A stretch of 64,000 nucleotides of DNA. Source: Rhizobium sp. P32RR-XVIII. Lineage in GTDB: Bacteria; Pseudomonadota; Alphaproteobacteria; Rhizobiales; Rhizobiaceae. The translations under genes and the position numbers were made by a program. The DNA is taken from the NCBI RefSeq assembly GCF_012641395.1, contig NZ_JABAIH010000006.1, positions 310,001-374,000 of the forward strand, read 5' to 3'. Shown one piece after another: positions 33,320-40,852 of this stretch; position 1 is the stretch's first letter, and each line of letters starts with the position of its first letter. A model generated the notes under the pieces. The model searched no databases, was not told the DNA's origin, and saw nothing but the letters and a program-made list of their open reading frames with translations.

Positions 33320-33435
33320 AGATATAACGGTCATGTTGCGGGTTTGGAAGCCGGTGAGAATCCGGCGCGGTCGCGCCACTGTAACCAGGATGCGAAAGCA
33401 GGCTGGAAGTCAGACCCTTACCGCACAATGCTCTT
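33320..33435 (+). ncRNA. Cobalamin riboswitch (AdoCbl type)
   Basis: The conserved core is readable: GAAGCCGGTGAGAATCCGGC (33348-33367), the GCGCCACTGTAA segment (33373-33384) and the B12 box GCTGGAAGTCAGACC (33402-33416). The cbtB ribosome-binding site AGGAGG is 20-30 bases after it, so control is probably by sequestering translation when B12 is plentiful. Confidence 0.92.
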
Positions 33436-33465
33436 TCGACTGAACGCGTTTTCCAGGAGGAACAC

Positions 33466-33675
33466 ATGTCTGACACCACTTTTACGCCTGTCGCAGCACC
33501 GGCGCCGATCCCGGTGGGTGAAATCCTGCCTTGGGCGATCTTCGGCGGTTTGCTGATGATCATCGCTATCTATTTCGTCGGCACGGAAGAAGGCGCGATG
33601 GCGCTGTTCTCCGGCGGTTATGTGCATGAATTCGTGCATGACGGCCGCCATCTTCTCGGCTTCCCCTGCCACTAA
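33466..33675 (+). CDS. cbtB: Cobalt transporter subunit CbtB
   Basis: A 69-residue protein with one membrane helix (ILPWAIFGGLLMIIAIYFVG, about residues 20-39) and the family C-terminus with His motif HEFVHDGRHLLGFPCH, presumably the metal site. AGGAGG precedes ATG 33466. It lies under a cobalamin riboswitch and just before cbtA, the standard arrangement for B12-repressed cobalt uptake. Confidence 0.93.
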   Translation: MSDTTFTPVAAPAPIPVGEILPWAIFGGLLMIIAIYFVGTEEGAMALFSGGYVHEFVHDGRHLLGFPCH

Positions 33676-33687
33676 AGGACGACCGAC

Positions 33688-34425
33688 ATGGTTGGGAACC
33701 TTTTGCTTCGCGGCATGCTCGCGGGGGTGATCGCTGGCGTCCTGGTCTTTGCCTTCGCCCATTTCTTCGGCGAGCCGCTGGTCGACCAGGCCATTGCCTT
33801 CGAAGAAGCGGCCGCCCAGGCGGCGGGCGAAGCGGCCGAACCTGAACTCGTCAGCCGCGCCACGCAGGCCGGCCTTGGCCTCTTCACCGGCGTCATGGCC
33901 TATGCGATTGCCGTTGGCGGTCTCTTCGCTCTTGCATTCGCGTTCGTTCATGGCCGCTTCAGCCGGCTCAGCGCCCGTGGCACGTCCGCAGTGATCGCGC
34001 TCGCCGCCTTCGTTGCCATCATCCTCGTACCCGGCATCAAGTATCCGGCCAATCCGCCGGCGGTCGGCAATGGGGATACGATCGGAGTGCGCACCGAGCT
34101 GTTCTTTCTCATGATCGTTGTGTCGATCGCTTCGCTGATTGCGGCAGTGGCGTTCGCGCGTCGTCTCACGGCACGCTTCGGCGTCTGGAACGCTTCGATT
34201 ATCGCTGGCGTGGCCTACATCGTCTTTATCGGCCTCGTGCAATACCTGCTGCCGCCGATCAACGAGGTGCCGGAGAATTATTCGGCGATGGTGCTCTGGC
34301 GCTTCCGAACGACTTCGCTCGGCATGCATGTCGTCCTGTGGTCGACGCTTGGGATCGTTTTCGGCATGTTCGCCGAGAAGCGGCTTGCATCCGGGACTGC
34401 GGTTGGCCGTCCGGCATTCCGCTGA
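33688..34425 (+). CDS. cbtA: Cobalt transporter subunit CbtA
   Basis: A 245-residue membrane protein with about five to six helices, starting LLLRGMLAGVIAGVLVFAFAHFFGEPLVDQAI, which is the CbtA signature. Partner of CbtB in cobalt uptake; the two genes are 12 bases apart. A hairpin terminator follows. Confidence 0.93.
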   Translation: MVGNLLLRGMLAGVIAGVLVFAFAHFFGEPLVDQAIAFEEAAAQAAGEAAEPELVSRATQAGLGLFTGVMAYAIAVGGLFALAFAFVHGRFSRLSARGTSAVIALAAFVAIILVPGIKYPANPPAVGNGDTIGVRTELFFLMIVVSIASLIAAVAFARRLTARFGVWNASIIAGVAYIVFIGLVQYLLPPINEVPENYSAMVLWRFRTTSLGMHVVLWSTLGIVFGMFAEKRLASGTAVGRPAFR

Positions 34426-34435
34426 GAGGGCAATG

Positions 34436-34465
34436 ATGAGCCCTGGAACTCCTGGGGCTCATTTT
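34436..34465 (+). terminator. Terminator after cbtA
   Basis: Perfect 8-bp stem ATGAGCCC/GGGCTCAT (34436-34443 with 34455-34462), then TTT. It ends nine bases before the next start codon, so it could act as an attenuator for that gene. Confidence 0.65.
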
Positions 34466-34473
34466 CCAAGACC

Positions 34474-35082
34474 ATGAAGAGAGTCAGTCTTCCGCTTCTT
34501 ATTCTTTCGGTCAGTGCCGCCTTCGCCCAAAGCGCGATGGCGCATGGCCGCAGCGCCGTCGGCAATCACACTGGCATCCCGGTTCCTGAAATCTCCCATG
34601 GCGAGATGGCGGTGATCGCGGACTATCGGGACCGGATCATTGATCTGGCCTCGAAGGCGACCGATACGAACGAGCCGTTCAGACGCGTCCTGAACTATGC
34701 GCAGATCCAGTATTCCTACTGCCTGTGGGGCCGGGTGCCCGGCAGCGTCACGGACGAGCAGAGCCCGTTTAACGAATGCGCTCATGCCTATCTGGCTGCG
34801 ACGAAGGCCGTGCTGATGGCCATGCGCGGCATGCCCCAGGAAGCGGACGTCGCTTCGGCGATTATTTCAGACGCCGACGTCGAAATGGTGCGGCGCGGGC
34901 TTTCGCTCATCACCTGCCGTTTCAGCGGCGAGGCGTTCAATACGGCGGATGTCGTGCGTCCACGCTGGAGTGAGATTCCCACGCATCCGGCCAGCATGGC
35001 GTCGCTATCGGGGCTGATGGCAATTCTTTTCGGCGTCTATATCGCGGTCCGCAGGCTGCTTCGCCCTCAGTCGTCCGTATAG
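34474..35082 (+). CDS. Exported membrane-tethered protein in the cobalt cluster
   Basis: A 202-residue protein with a Sec signal (cleavage near AMA, residue 23), a periplasmic domain of about 140 residues with three Cys (YSYCLWG, NECAHAY, ITCRFS), and a C-terminal helix (SLSGLMAILFGVYIAVRRLL) with a basic tail inside. I do not recognise a named family. Its place behind cbtBA suggests a role with cobalt or B12. It overlaps the convergent oxidoreductase gene by 16 bases. Weak ribosome-binding site. Confidence 0.72.
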   Translation: MKRVSLPLLILSVSAAFAQSAMAHGRSAVGNHTGIPVPEISHGEMAVIADYRDRIIDLASKATDTNEPFRRVLNYAQIQYSYCLWGRVPGSVTDEQSPFNECAHAYLAATKAVLMAMRGMPQEADVASAIISDADVEMVRRGLSLITCRFSGEAFNTADVVRPRWSEIPTHPASMASLSGLMAILFGVYIAVRRLLRPQSSV

Positions 35083-35729
35083 CGCTGCTCGCGCCACGGG
35101 TCGCCGTAGATATGGTACCCGTTCTTTTCCCAGAAGCCTGCCTGGTCGGCGGCAATGAGGTCGATCCGGCGAAGCCATTTGGCACTTTTCCAGAAATAGA
35201 GATGCGGCACGACGAGGCGCATCGGGCCGCCGTGATCGCGCGTCAACGGCAGGCTCTCCCATGCTGTCGCAAGGATCGCATCCTCAGCTGCAAAATCGGC
35301 AAGCGGCAGATTGGTCGTATAGCCGTCATAGCTCGTCAGCATGACGAAACTGGCTTCCGGCTTCGGCATCGCAAGATCCAGTAGATCGCGTGTCGAAACA
35401 CCGTTCCAGTTGTTGTCATAGCGCGACCATGTGGTGACGCAGTGGATGTCGCTGACCTTGGTACTCTGCTCCAGCGCCTGAAAGGCTGCCCAGGAAAGGT
35501 CGAGCGGGGTTTCGACGAGGCCGCGGACCTCCAGCCGCCAAGTGTCGAGCGGGATGACCGGCTGCTGGCCGAGATCGAGGACGGGCCAGTTCTTGACCAG
35601 ATGCTGGCCGGGCGGCAGGCGTTCGGTTTCCGGGCGGCTGATGCGTCCTGTCAGGAACTTGCCTTCGGCCGCCCAGCGGCGCTTCGAGGTGGTGAGCTTG
35701 CTGTCGGCGGGGGGGTGCTCGTCGCTCAT
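35067..35729 (-). CDS. Molybdopterin-dependent oxidoreductase (sulfite-oxidase fold, cytoplasmic)
   Basis: A 220-residue protein of the sulfite oxidase/MsrP (YedY) fold with the Mo-binding Cys in SDIHCVTTWSRYDNNWNGV (C97), and further family segments TSYDGYTTNLPL, HGGPMRLVVPHLYFWKSAKWL and the WEKNGYHIYGDPW ending. Unlike MsrP it has no Tat signal at ATG 35729 (AAGGA upstream), so it is probably cytoplasmic. The longer frame to 35912 has no site. Substrate unknown. Confidence 0.85.
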   Translation of the reverse strand: MSDEHPPADSKLTTSKRRWAAEGKFLTGRISRPETERLPPGQHLVKNWPVLDLGQQPVIPLDTWRLEVRGLVETPLDLSWAAFQALEQSTKVSDIHCVTTWSRYDNNWNGVSTRDLLDLAMPKPEASFVMLTSYDGYTTNLPLADFAAEDAILATAWESLPLTRDHGGPMRLVVPHLYFWKSAKWLRRIDLIAADQAGFWEKNGYHIYGDPWREQRYTDD

Positions 35730-35881
35730 GCGGGTTATCCTTCTCGGGTTGGCGCAATAGGACATCCCGGCTTCGCGCAAGTCAAGGCAAGGCGGCCCTT
35801 GGAAATCCGGCGTCCGGTCATTAGACTTGAGCAGTCGGGGTATGCCTTCCGGGGAAGGAGGCAAAGGGAGAGGAGCCGGAC

Positions 35882-37714
35882 CTGTTACCGAGATACAGGT
35901 TGATAGCCGCATTGTTGTCAGTGCCGTTCATCGTCTTCGCCTTCTTCTATTACGGCGGGACGCTGGCGACGCGCGCCTATATGGGCGAGGCTTCGGCGCA
36001 GGCAGGCACGGCACTGCGGCTGGCGGTCTCCGCGCTCAGCGGTCACCTCAGCCGCTACGAGGCGCTACCGGCGCTGATTGCCGATCACGACAACATCAAG
36101 CAATTGGTCAGCAGTCCGGACGACAGGGAGCTGCGCAACGCGGCAAACCTTTATCTCAGGGAAATCAACGGGCTTCTGAAGTCTTCCGACATCTATGTGA
36201 TCAAGCCGGACGGTGAAACGATCGCGGCCAGCAATTTCGATTTGCCGGGCAGCTTCGTCGGTGAGAATTTCAGCTACAGGCCCTATTTTCAGCAGGCGAT
36301 CGGCGGCAACAGGTCGCGCTTCTACGCGCTGGGGACCACTTCGCTGAAACGCGGATACTATTTTGCCTCGCCGATCCTCGCCGGTGCCGAAATCCGCGGC
36401 GTCATTGTCTTCAAGGTCGATATCGACATGATCGAGGCTTCGTGGAGTGACGGAGAATACCGCATCTTCGTGTCGGACCCGGAAGGGATTATCTTCATGT
36501 CCGGCAAGCCGGATTGGCTCTACAAAGGCATTCTGCCGCTGACTGCGGATAGAATTGCACGCACCGAAGCGTCCCGCCGCTACGCAAACGCAACGTTGGC
36601 CGCGCTGCCGATCGCCCGTGGCCGCTTCGAAGAGCATGACTTGATGACACTTGTCGAGGAGGGCTTGCAAAAGGAATATCTGGTGCTCTCGCACTATATG
36701 GCCGCCGAAGACTGGACCGTTCACGTGCTGATGGAAACCGGGTCCATCAGGACCCAGGCCCGCACGGCACTTGCCGCGGTCTTCCTCATTCTGTGCATCG
36801 CGGGGCTGGCAGTCGCGATCATTCGGCAGCGGCGGATGCGGCTCAACGAGCGCATGCAGTTGCAGGCGGAAGCGCGCAACGAACTGGAGCGGCGCGTCGA
36901 GGAGCGCACCGCCGATCTTGCCCGCGTCAACAGCCGCATCGAAGAGGAAATTGCGGAGCGGCGCCTGACCGAGCAACGGCTTCGCCAGACCCAGGCCGAT
37001 CTTATCCAGGCGGGTAAGCTTGCCGGGCTCGGCCAGATGTCGGCGGCTTTGTCGCACGAATTCAACCAGCCGCTTGCCGCGGCGAAAACCTATACGGACA
37101 GCGCCGCCGTGCTTCTTGATCGCGGAAGGACGGCCGAAGCGCAGGACAATATCCAGCGCATCGGCGGACTTATCGATCGCATGGCGTCGATCAGCCGGCA
37201 CCTTCGCAACTTCGCCCGCAAACCAAACGAGAAGCTCGGCCCCGTGCCTCTCGATGAGGCGATCCGCGACACGCTCGAGATCGTCGAATGGCGGCTGAAG
37301 GCGGCGGATGCTGATCTGAGGATCGATCTCGGCATTCAGCCGCCGGTCGTGCGCGCTGGATCCGTGCGCCTGCAGCAGGTGCTGGTGAATGTGATTTCCA
37401 ATGCCGCCGATGCCGTCGAGGGGCTTGATGACCGGGGGATCGAGATAACGGCGTTGGAGGAGCAGGGCAGGGTGGTGCTGACGGTGCGCGATCACGGGCC
37501 TGGCGTGCCGGCGGCTATCGCCGAGCGTATCTTCGATCCCTTCTTTACAACCAAGGGCGTGGGTAAAGGATTGGGGCTCGGACTCTCGATCTCCTATAAC
37601 ATCGTCAAGGATTTCGGTGGCAGCCTGACGGTCTCCAATCATCCGGAGGGGGGTGCGATGTTCCGCATCGAGCTGCAATCGGCAGCGGGTAAGATGCCGG
37701 AGGCGGCGGAATGA
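35882..37714 (+). CDS. DctB-type sensor histidine kinase
   Basis: A sensor of about 610 residues. Two membrane helices (near residues 8-26 and 295-318) flank a periplasmic double-PAS domain of the C4-dicarboxylate sensor type (GENFSYRPYFQQAIGG, SPILAGAEIRGVIVFKVD). A coiled segment, the phospho-acceptor LSHEFNQPLAA and ATPase boxes NVISNAADAV, DHGPGVP and GKGLGLGLSI follow. The start is unclear: CTG 35882 has AGGAG at the right distance, while TTG 35900 has none. It overlaps the response regulator gene by ATGA. Confidence 0.85.
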   Translation: MLPRYRLIAALLSVPFIVFAFFYYGGTLATRAYMGEASAQAGTALRLAVSALSGHLSRYEALPALIADHDNIKQLVSSPDDRELRNAANLYLREINGLLKSSDIYVIKPDGETIAASNFDLPGSFVGENFSYRPYFQQAIGGNRSRFYALGTTSLKRGYYFASPILAGAEIRGVIVFKVDIDMIEASWSDGEYRIFVSDPEGIIFMSGKPDWLYKGILPLTADRIARTEASRRYANATLAALPIARGRFEEHDLMTLVEEGLQKEYLVLSHYMAAEDWTVHVLMETGSIRTQARTALAAVFLILCIAGLAVAIIRQRRMRLNERMQLQAEARNELERRVEERTADLARVNSRIEEEIAERRLTEQRLRQTQADLIQAGKLAGLGQMSAALSHEFNQPLAAAKTYTDSAAVLLDRGRTAEAQDNIQRIGGLIDRMASISRHLRNFARKPNEKLGPVPLDEAIRDTLEIVEWRLKAADADLRIDLGIQPPVVRAGSVRLQQVLVNVISNAADAVEGLDDRGIEITALEEQGRVVLTVRDHGPGVPAAIAERIFDPFFTTKGVGKGLGLGLSISYNIVKDFGGSLTVSNHPEGGAMFRIELQSAAGKMPEAAE

Positions 37715-39039
37715 GCGAGCAGAAGATCCTGTTGGTGGACGACGAGGAGGAACTGCGCCGGTCGACCGCGCAGGCGCTGGAGCTCTCCGGCTTCAATGTC
37801 GAGACTTTTTCGAATGCCGATCACGTGCTGGAACTGATCGGCTACAGCTTCGCGGGCGTCGTCGTCAGCGATATCCGCATGCCGGGAACCGATGGCATGA
37901 CGTTGATGCAGAAGATCCGTGAGATCGATACGGAAGTGCCGGTCATCCTCGTCACCGGCCATGGCGACGTTCAGCTCGCCGTGAAGGCGATGCGTGAAGG
38001 CGCCTATGATTTCATCGAAAAGCCGTTCACGCCGCAGATGCTGGCGGGGGTGATAAAGCGGGCCTTGGAGCGGCGGAGCCTTGTGCTGGAAAACCGGCTG
38101 CTCAAGGCCGTAGCCGGCAAGCGCGACGACCTCGAGGCGCGCCTGCCGGGACGCACGCAGGTGATGGTGGATCTGCGATACCGCATCCGCGCCATCGGGG
38201 CGAGCGATGCCGACACGTTGATTGTCGGCGAGACGGGCGCGGGCAAGGAGGTCGTGGCGCGGGCGCTGCATGACATCAGCGCGCGCGCAAGCCGCCCCTT
38301 CATCGCGATCAACTGCGCAGCGCTGCCTGCGAACCTGATCGAGAGTGAGCTTTTCGGCCACGAGGCCGGCGCTTTTCCGGGTGCCGTGAGGCCGCGATAC
38401 GGCAAATTCGAGCACGGGCGCGGCGGCACGATCCTGCTCGATGAAATCGGTTCGATGCCGTTCGATCTGCAGGCGAAGTTTCTCCGCGTCCTTCAGGAGC
38501 GCGTGATTACGCGCCTTGGCTCGAATGAGATGGTGCCGCTCGATGTGCGCTTCATCGCGACCAGCAAGGTCGATCTCGAAGCCGAAGTTGCCGCGGGACG
38601 ATTCCGCGCCGATCTTCTTTATCGACTGAACGTCGCAACGCTGCATGTACCGGCGCTGGCGCAGCGGCGGCAGGACATCCCGTTGTTGTTCCTCCAGCTC
38701 GTTCGCGAAGCGGCCGCACGCTACGGCCGCGAAGACATGGCTGTGCCGCCCGAGGTGATTTCCGAGATCGCCCAGCGCGACTGGCCAGGCAACGTTCGCG
38801 AGTTGCGCAATGCTGCGGACCGCTTCGTGCTCGGTCTTGATGGCGGGCGGCAGATGGGCGAGCTCAGCGGCCTTGCCGATCGCGTCGCGGAGTTCGAGCG
38901 CGGGTTGATCGCCAGCGCACTCGTCGCGCATGGCGGCAGCCTGAAACCCGTCTATGAGTCGCTACAGATTTCCCGCAAGACGCTATATGAAAAGATGCAG
39001 AAATACGGGCTGGACAAGAAGCTGCTCGTCTCTGAATAG
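37711..39039 (+). CDS. DctD-type response regulator with GAFPGA variant
   Basis: 442 residues: receiver domain (LLVDDEEELRR, phospho-Asp in VVSDIRMPG, Lys in EKPFTPQ), AAA+ domain with Walker A GETGAGKE and Walker B ILLDEIGS, arginine finger FRADLLYRL, and a Fis-type helix-turn-helix (SLKPVYESLQISRKTLYEKM). The sigma-54 contact loop, normally GAFTGA, reads GAFPGA. Neighbour genes are tctCBA, so it probably controls tricarboxylate or related organic acid uptake rather than dctA. Confidence 0.87.
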   Translation: MSEQKILLVDDEEELRRSTAQALELSGFNVETFSNADHVLELIGYSFAGVVVSDIRMPGTDGMTLMQKIREIDTEVPVILVTGHGDVQLAVKAMREGAYDFIEKPFTPQMLAGVIKRALERRSLVLENRLLKAVAGKRDDLEARLPGRTQVMVDLRYRIRAIGASDADTLIVGETGAGKEVVARALHDISARASRPFIAINCAALPANLIESELFGHEAGAFPGAVRPRYGKFEHGRGGTILLDEIGSMPFDLQAKFLRVLQERVITRLGSNEMVPLDVRFIATSKVDLEAEVAAGRFRADLLYRLNVATLHVPALAQRRQDIPLLFLQLVREAAARYGREDMAVPPEVISEIAQRDWPGNVRELRNAADRFVLGLDGGRQMGELSGLADRVAEFERGLIASALVAHGGSLKPVYESLQISRKTLYEKMQKYGLDKKLLVSE

Positions 39040-39234
39040 GCGAATGGGTGGATTTCCACACATCGCCGACCGCCTTTGTGTCCATTTCGACCCATGCTGC
39101 GCTGCACGCGCGTGAAATCTCATCAACGGGCAGCCCGGCGCTGTTTGCGGCCGTGAGTTCAGAGCGTCCTAATGGTCCGATCCGCACTGGCGCGTGGAGG
39201 CGTCGACGGTATCGTATTTTCAGGGAGGAAAACG

Positions 39235-40218
39235 ATGAAAATTCTGAAGACCATGCTTGGCATGACGGCGGCTGTTGCCGTCGCGGTTCTTGCAAACGCG
39301 GCTTCCGCACAGACCTATCCCGAGCGCGCCATCACGATGGTTGTTCCCTTCTCGGCCGGCGGCCCGACCGACACGGTTGCCCGCCTCGTCGCCGAATCCA
39401 TGTCCAAGGATCTCGGCCAGCAAATCGTCGTCGAAAACGTTGGCGGTGCCGGCGGGACGCTCGGCGCAGGGCGGGTGGCCGCAGCCGATCCGGATGGTTA
39501 CACGATCCTGCTGCATCACATCGGCATGGCGACCAGCGCCACGCTCTACCGCAAGCTCGCCTACGACACGCTGAACGCCTTCGAATATGTCGGCCTCGTC
39601 ACCGACGTTCCGATGACGATCGTCGCTCGCAAGGACTTCGAGCCGACCGATCTCAAGGGCCTTATCGAATACGTCAAGGCCAACAAGGACAAGGTGACGG
39701 TCGCCAACGCCGGCATCGGCGCCGCCTCGCATCTTTGCGGCATGATGTTCATGAGCGCGATCCAGACGCCGCTCACGACCGTTCCTTACAAGGGTACCGG
39801 CCCGGCGATGACCGATCTTCTCGGCGGTCAGGTCGATATCATGTGCGACCAGACGACCAACACGACGAAGCAGATCCAGGGCGGGACCATCAAGGCCTAT
39901 GCCGTCACCTCGCCGAAGCGCCTCGATGTCCTGAAGGACATTCCGACGGCGGTCGAAGCCGGTCTGCCCGGTTTCGAAGTCGGCATCTGGCACGGCATCT
40001 ATACCCCGAAGGGCACGCCGGCAGAGATCAACGAACGGCTTTCGAAGTCGCTGCAGGTGGCGTTGAAGGATCCGAACGTCGCTGCCCGCTTCGCAGAGCT
40101 CGGCACGGCACCCTCGACGGAAGCCGAAGCTACGCCTGCTGCGTTGAAGGCCAAGCTCGAAAGCGAGATTGCACGCTGGAAGCCGGTGATTGACGCTGCC
40201 GGCGAATATGCCGACTGA
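39235..40218 (+). CDS. tctC: Tripartite tricarboxylate transporter substrate-binding protein TctC
   Basis: A 327-residue periplasmic binding protein of the Bug/TctC family. Signal peptide residues 1-24 (AAVAVAVLANAASA). The mature start YPERAITMVVPFSAGGPTDTVAR is the family signature, and PYKGTGPAMTDLLGGQVDI follows. GGGAGG precedes ATG 39235. The gene is 195 bases after the response regulator on the same strand. The ligand cannot be read; citrate-like acids are known for TctC. Confidence 0.93.
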   Translation: MKILKTMLGMTAAVAVAVLANAASAQTYPERAITMVVPFSAGGPTDTVARLVAESMSKDLGQQIVVENVGGAGGTLGAGRVAAADPDGYTILLHHIGMATSATLYRKLAYDTLNAFEYVGLVTDVPMTIVARKDFEPTDLKGLIEYVKANKDKVTVANAGIGAASHLCGMMFMSAIQTPLTTVPYKGTGPAMTDLLGGQVDIMCDQTTNTTKQIQGGTIKAYAVTSPKRLDVLKDIPTAVEAGLPGFEVGIWHGIYTPKGTPAEINERLSKSLQVALKDPNVAARFAELGTAPSTEAEATPAALKAKLESEIARWKPVIDAAGEYAD

Positions 40219-40239
40219 TCGCCGGCGCTCATTGGGTGT

Positions 40240-40338
40240 CCCCTCACCCTCACCCTCTCCCCCGGCGGGGAGAGGGGACTTGTCATGACCCCCCTTCTCC
40301 GCTCGGGGAGAAGGTGCCCGAAGGGCGGATGAGGGGGC
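40240..40338. repeat. RIME-like palindromic intergenic repeat, copy 1
   Basis: GC-rich inverted repeats (CCCTCTCCCC/GGGGAGAGGG and CTTCTCC/GGAGAAGG with GGGCGGATGAGGGGGC at the end). The same words occur at 43633-43791. Such elements are known from Rhizobiaceae as RIME (Rhizobium-specific intergenic mosaic elements). Lies between tctC and tctB. Confidence 0.75.
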
Positions 40339-40381
40339 TGCCCGGCAGGATGCGACCTTTCTCCAACCTCACGGAGACATT

Positions 40382-40843
40382 ATGAAATCAGTTAGCTTCG
40401 ACACCACCAACGCCATCTGCGGCGCGCTTCTTGTTGCGACCGGTGCATTCTTCGCCATCCAATCCTACAACCTCGACCTTGGGACGACGCTGCGCATGGG
40501 CCCGGGGTACTTCCCGCTGCTGCTTTCAGGCGTATTGATCATTCTCGGCGGGATCGTCTTTGTGCAGGCGCTTCGCGTGCAGGGTGAGCCGATAGGGCCG
40601 CTGGCTTGGCGCGGGATGCTCTTCATCCTGCCTGCTCCGATCTTCTTCGGGCTGACGGTTCGAGGGATGGGGTTTGTACCTGCAATCTTCCTGACCGCTT
40701 TCATTGCCTGTTTCGCCTCGCATCGGATGACGGTGATCTACGGGATTTTGCTCTCGGTGCTGCTGACGGCCTTTTCCGTCGGCGTCTTCAGTTATGGCCT
40801 CGGACTGCCATTCGAGCGCTTTGGCCCCTGGGTCCGGTTCTAG
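40382..40843 (+). CDS. tctB: Tripartite tricarboxylate transporter small membrane subunit TctB
   Basis: A 153-residue protein with four helices, beginning with ICGALLVATGAFFAIQSYNL and the conserved RMGPGYFPLLLSGVLIILG. Small membrane component of the TctCBA secondary transporter. GGAG precedes ATG 40382. tctA follows after nine bases. Confidence 0.92.
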   Translation: MKSVSFDTTNAICGALLVATGAFFAIQSYNLDLGTTLRMGPGYFPLLLSGVLIILGGIVFVQALRVQGEPIGPLAWRGMLFILPAPIFFGLTVRGMGFVPAIFLTAFIACFASHRMTVIYGILLSVLLTAFSVGVFSYGLGLPFERFGPWVRF

Positions 40844-40852
40844 GAGGTCGCA

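Noticed and set aside
39040..39234. Sigma-54 promoter before tctC
   Set aside because: Searched for GG-N10-GC. Candidates have spacings of 8, 9 or 13, so none fits.
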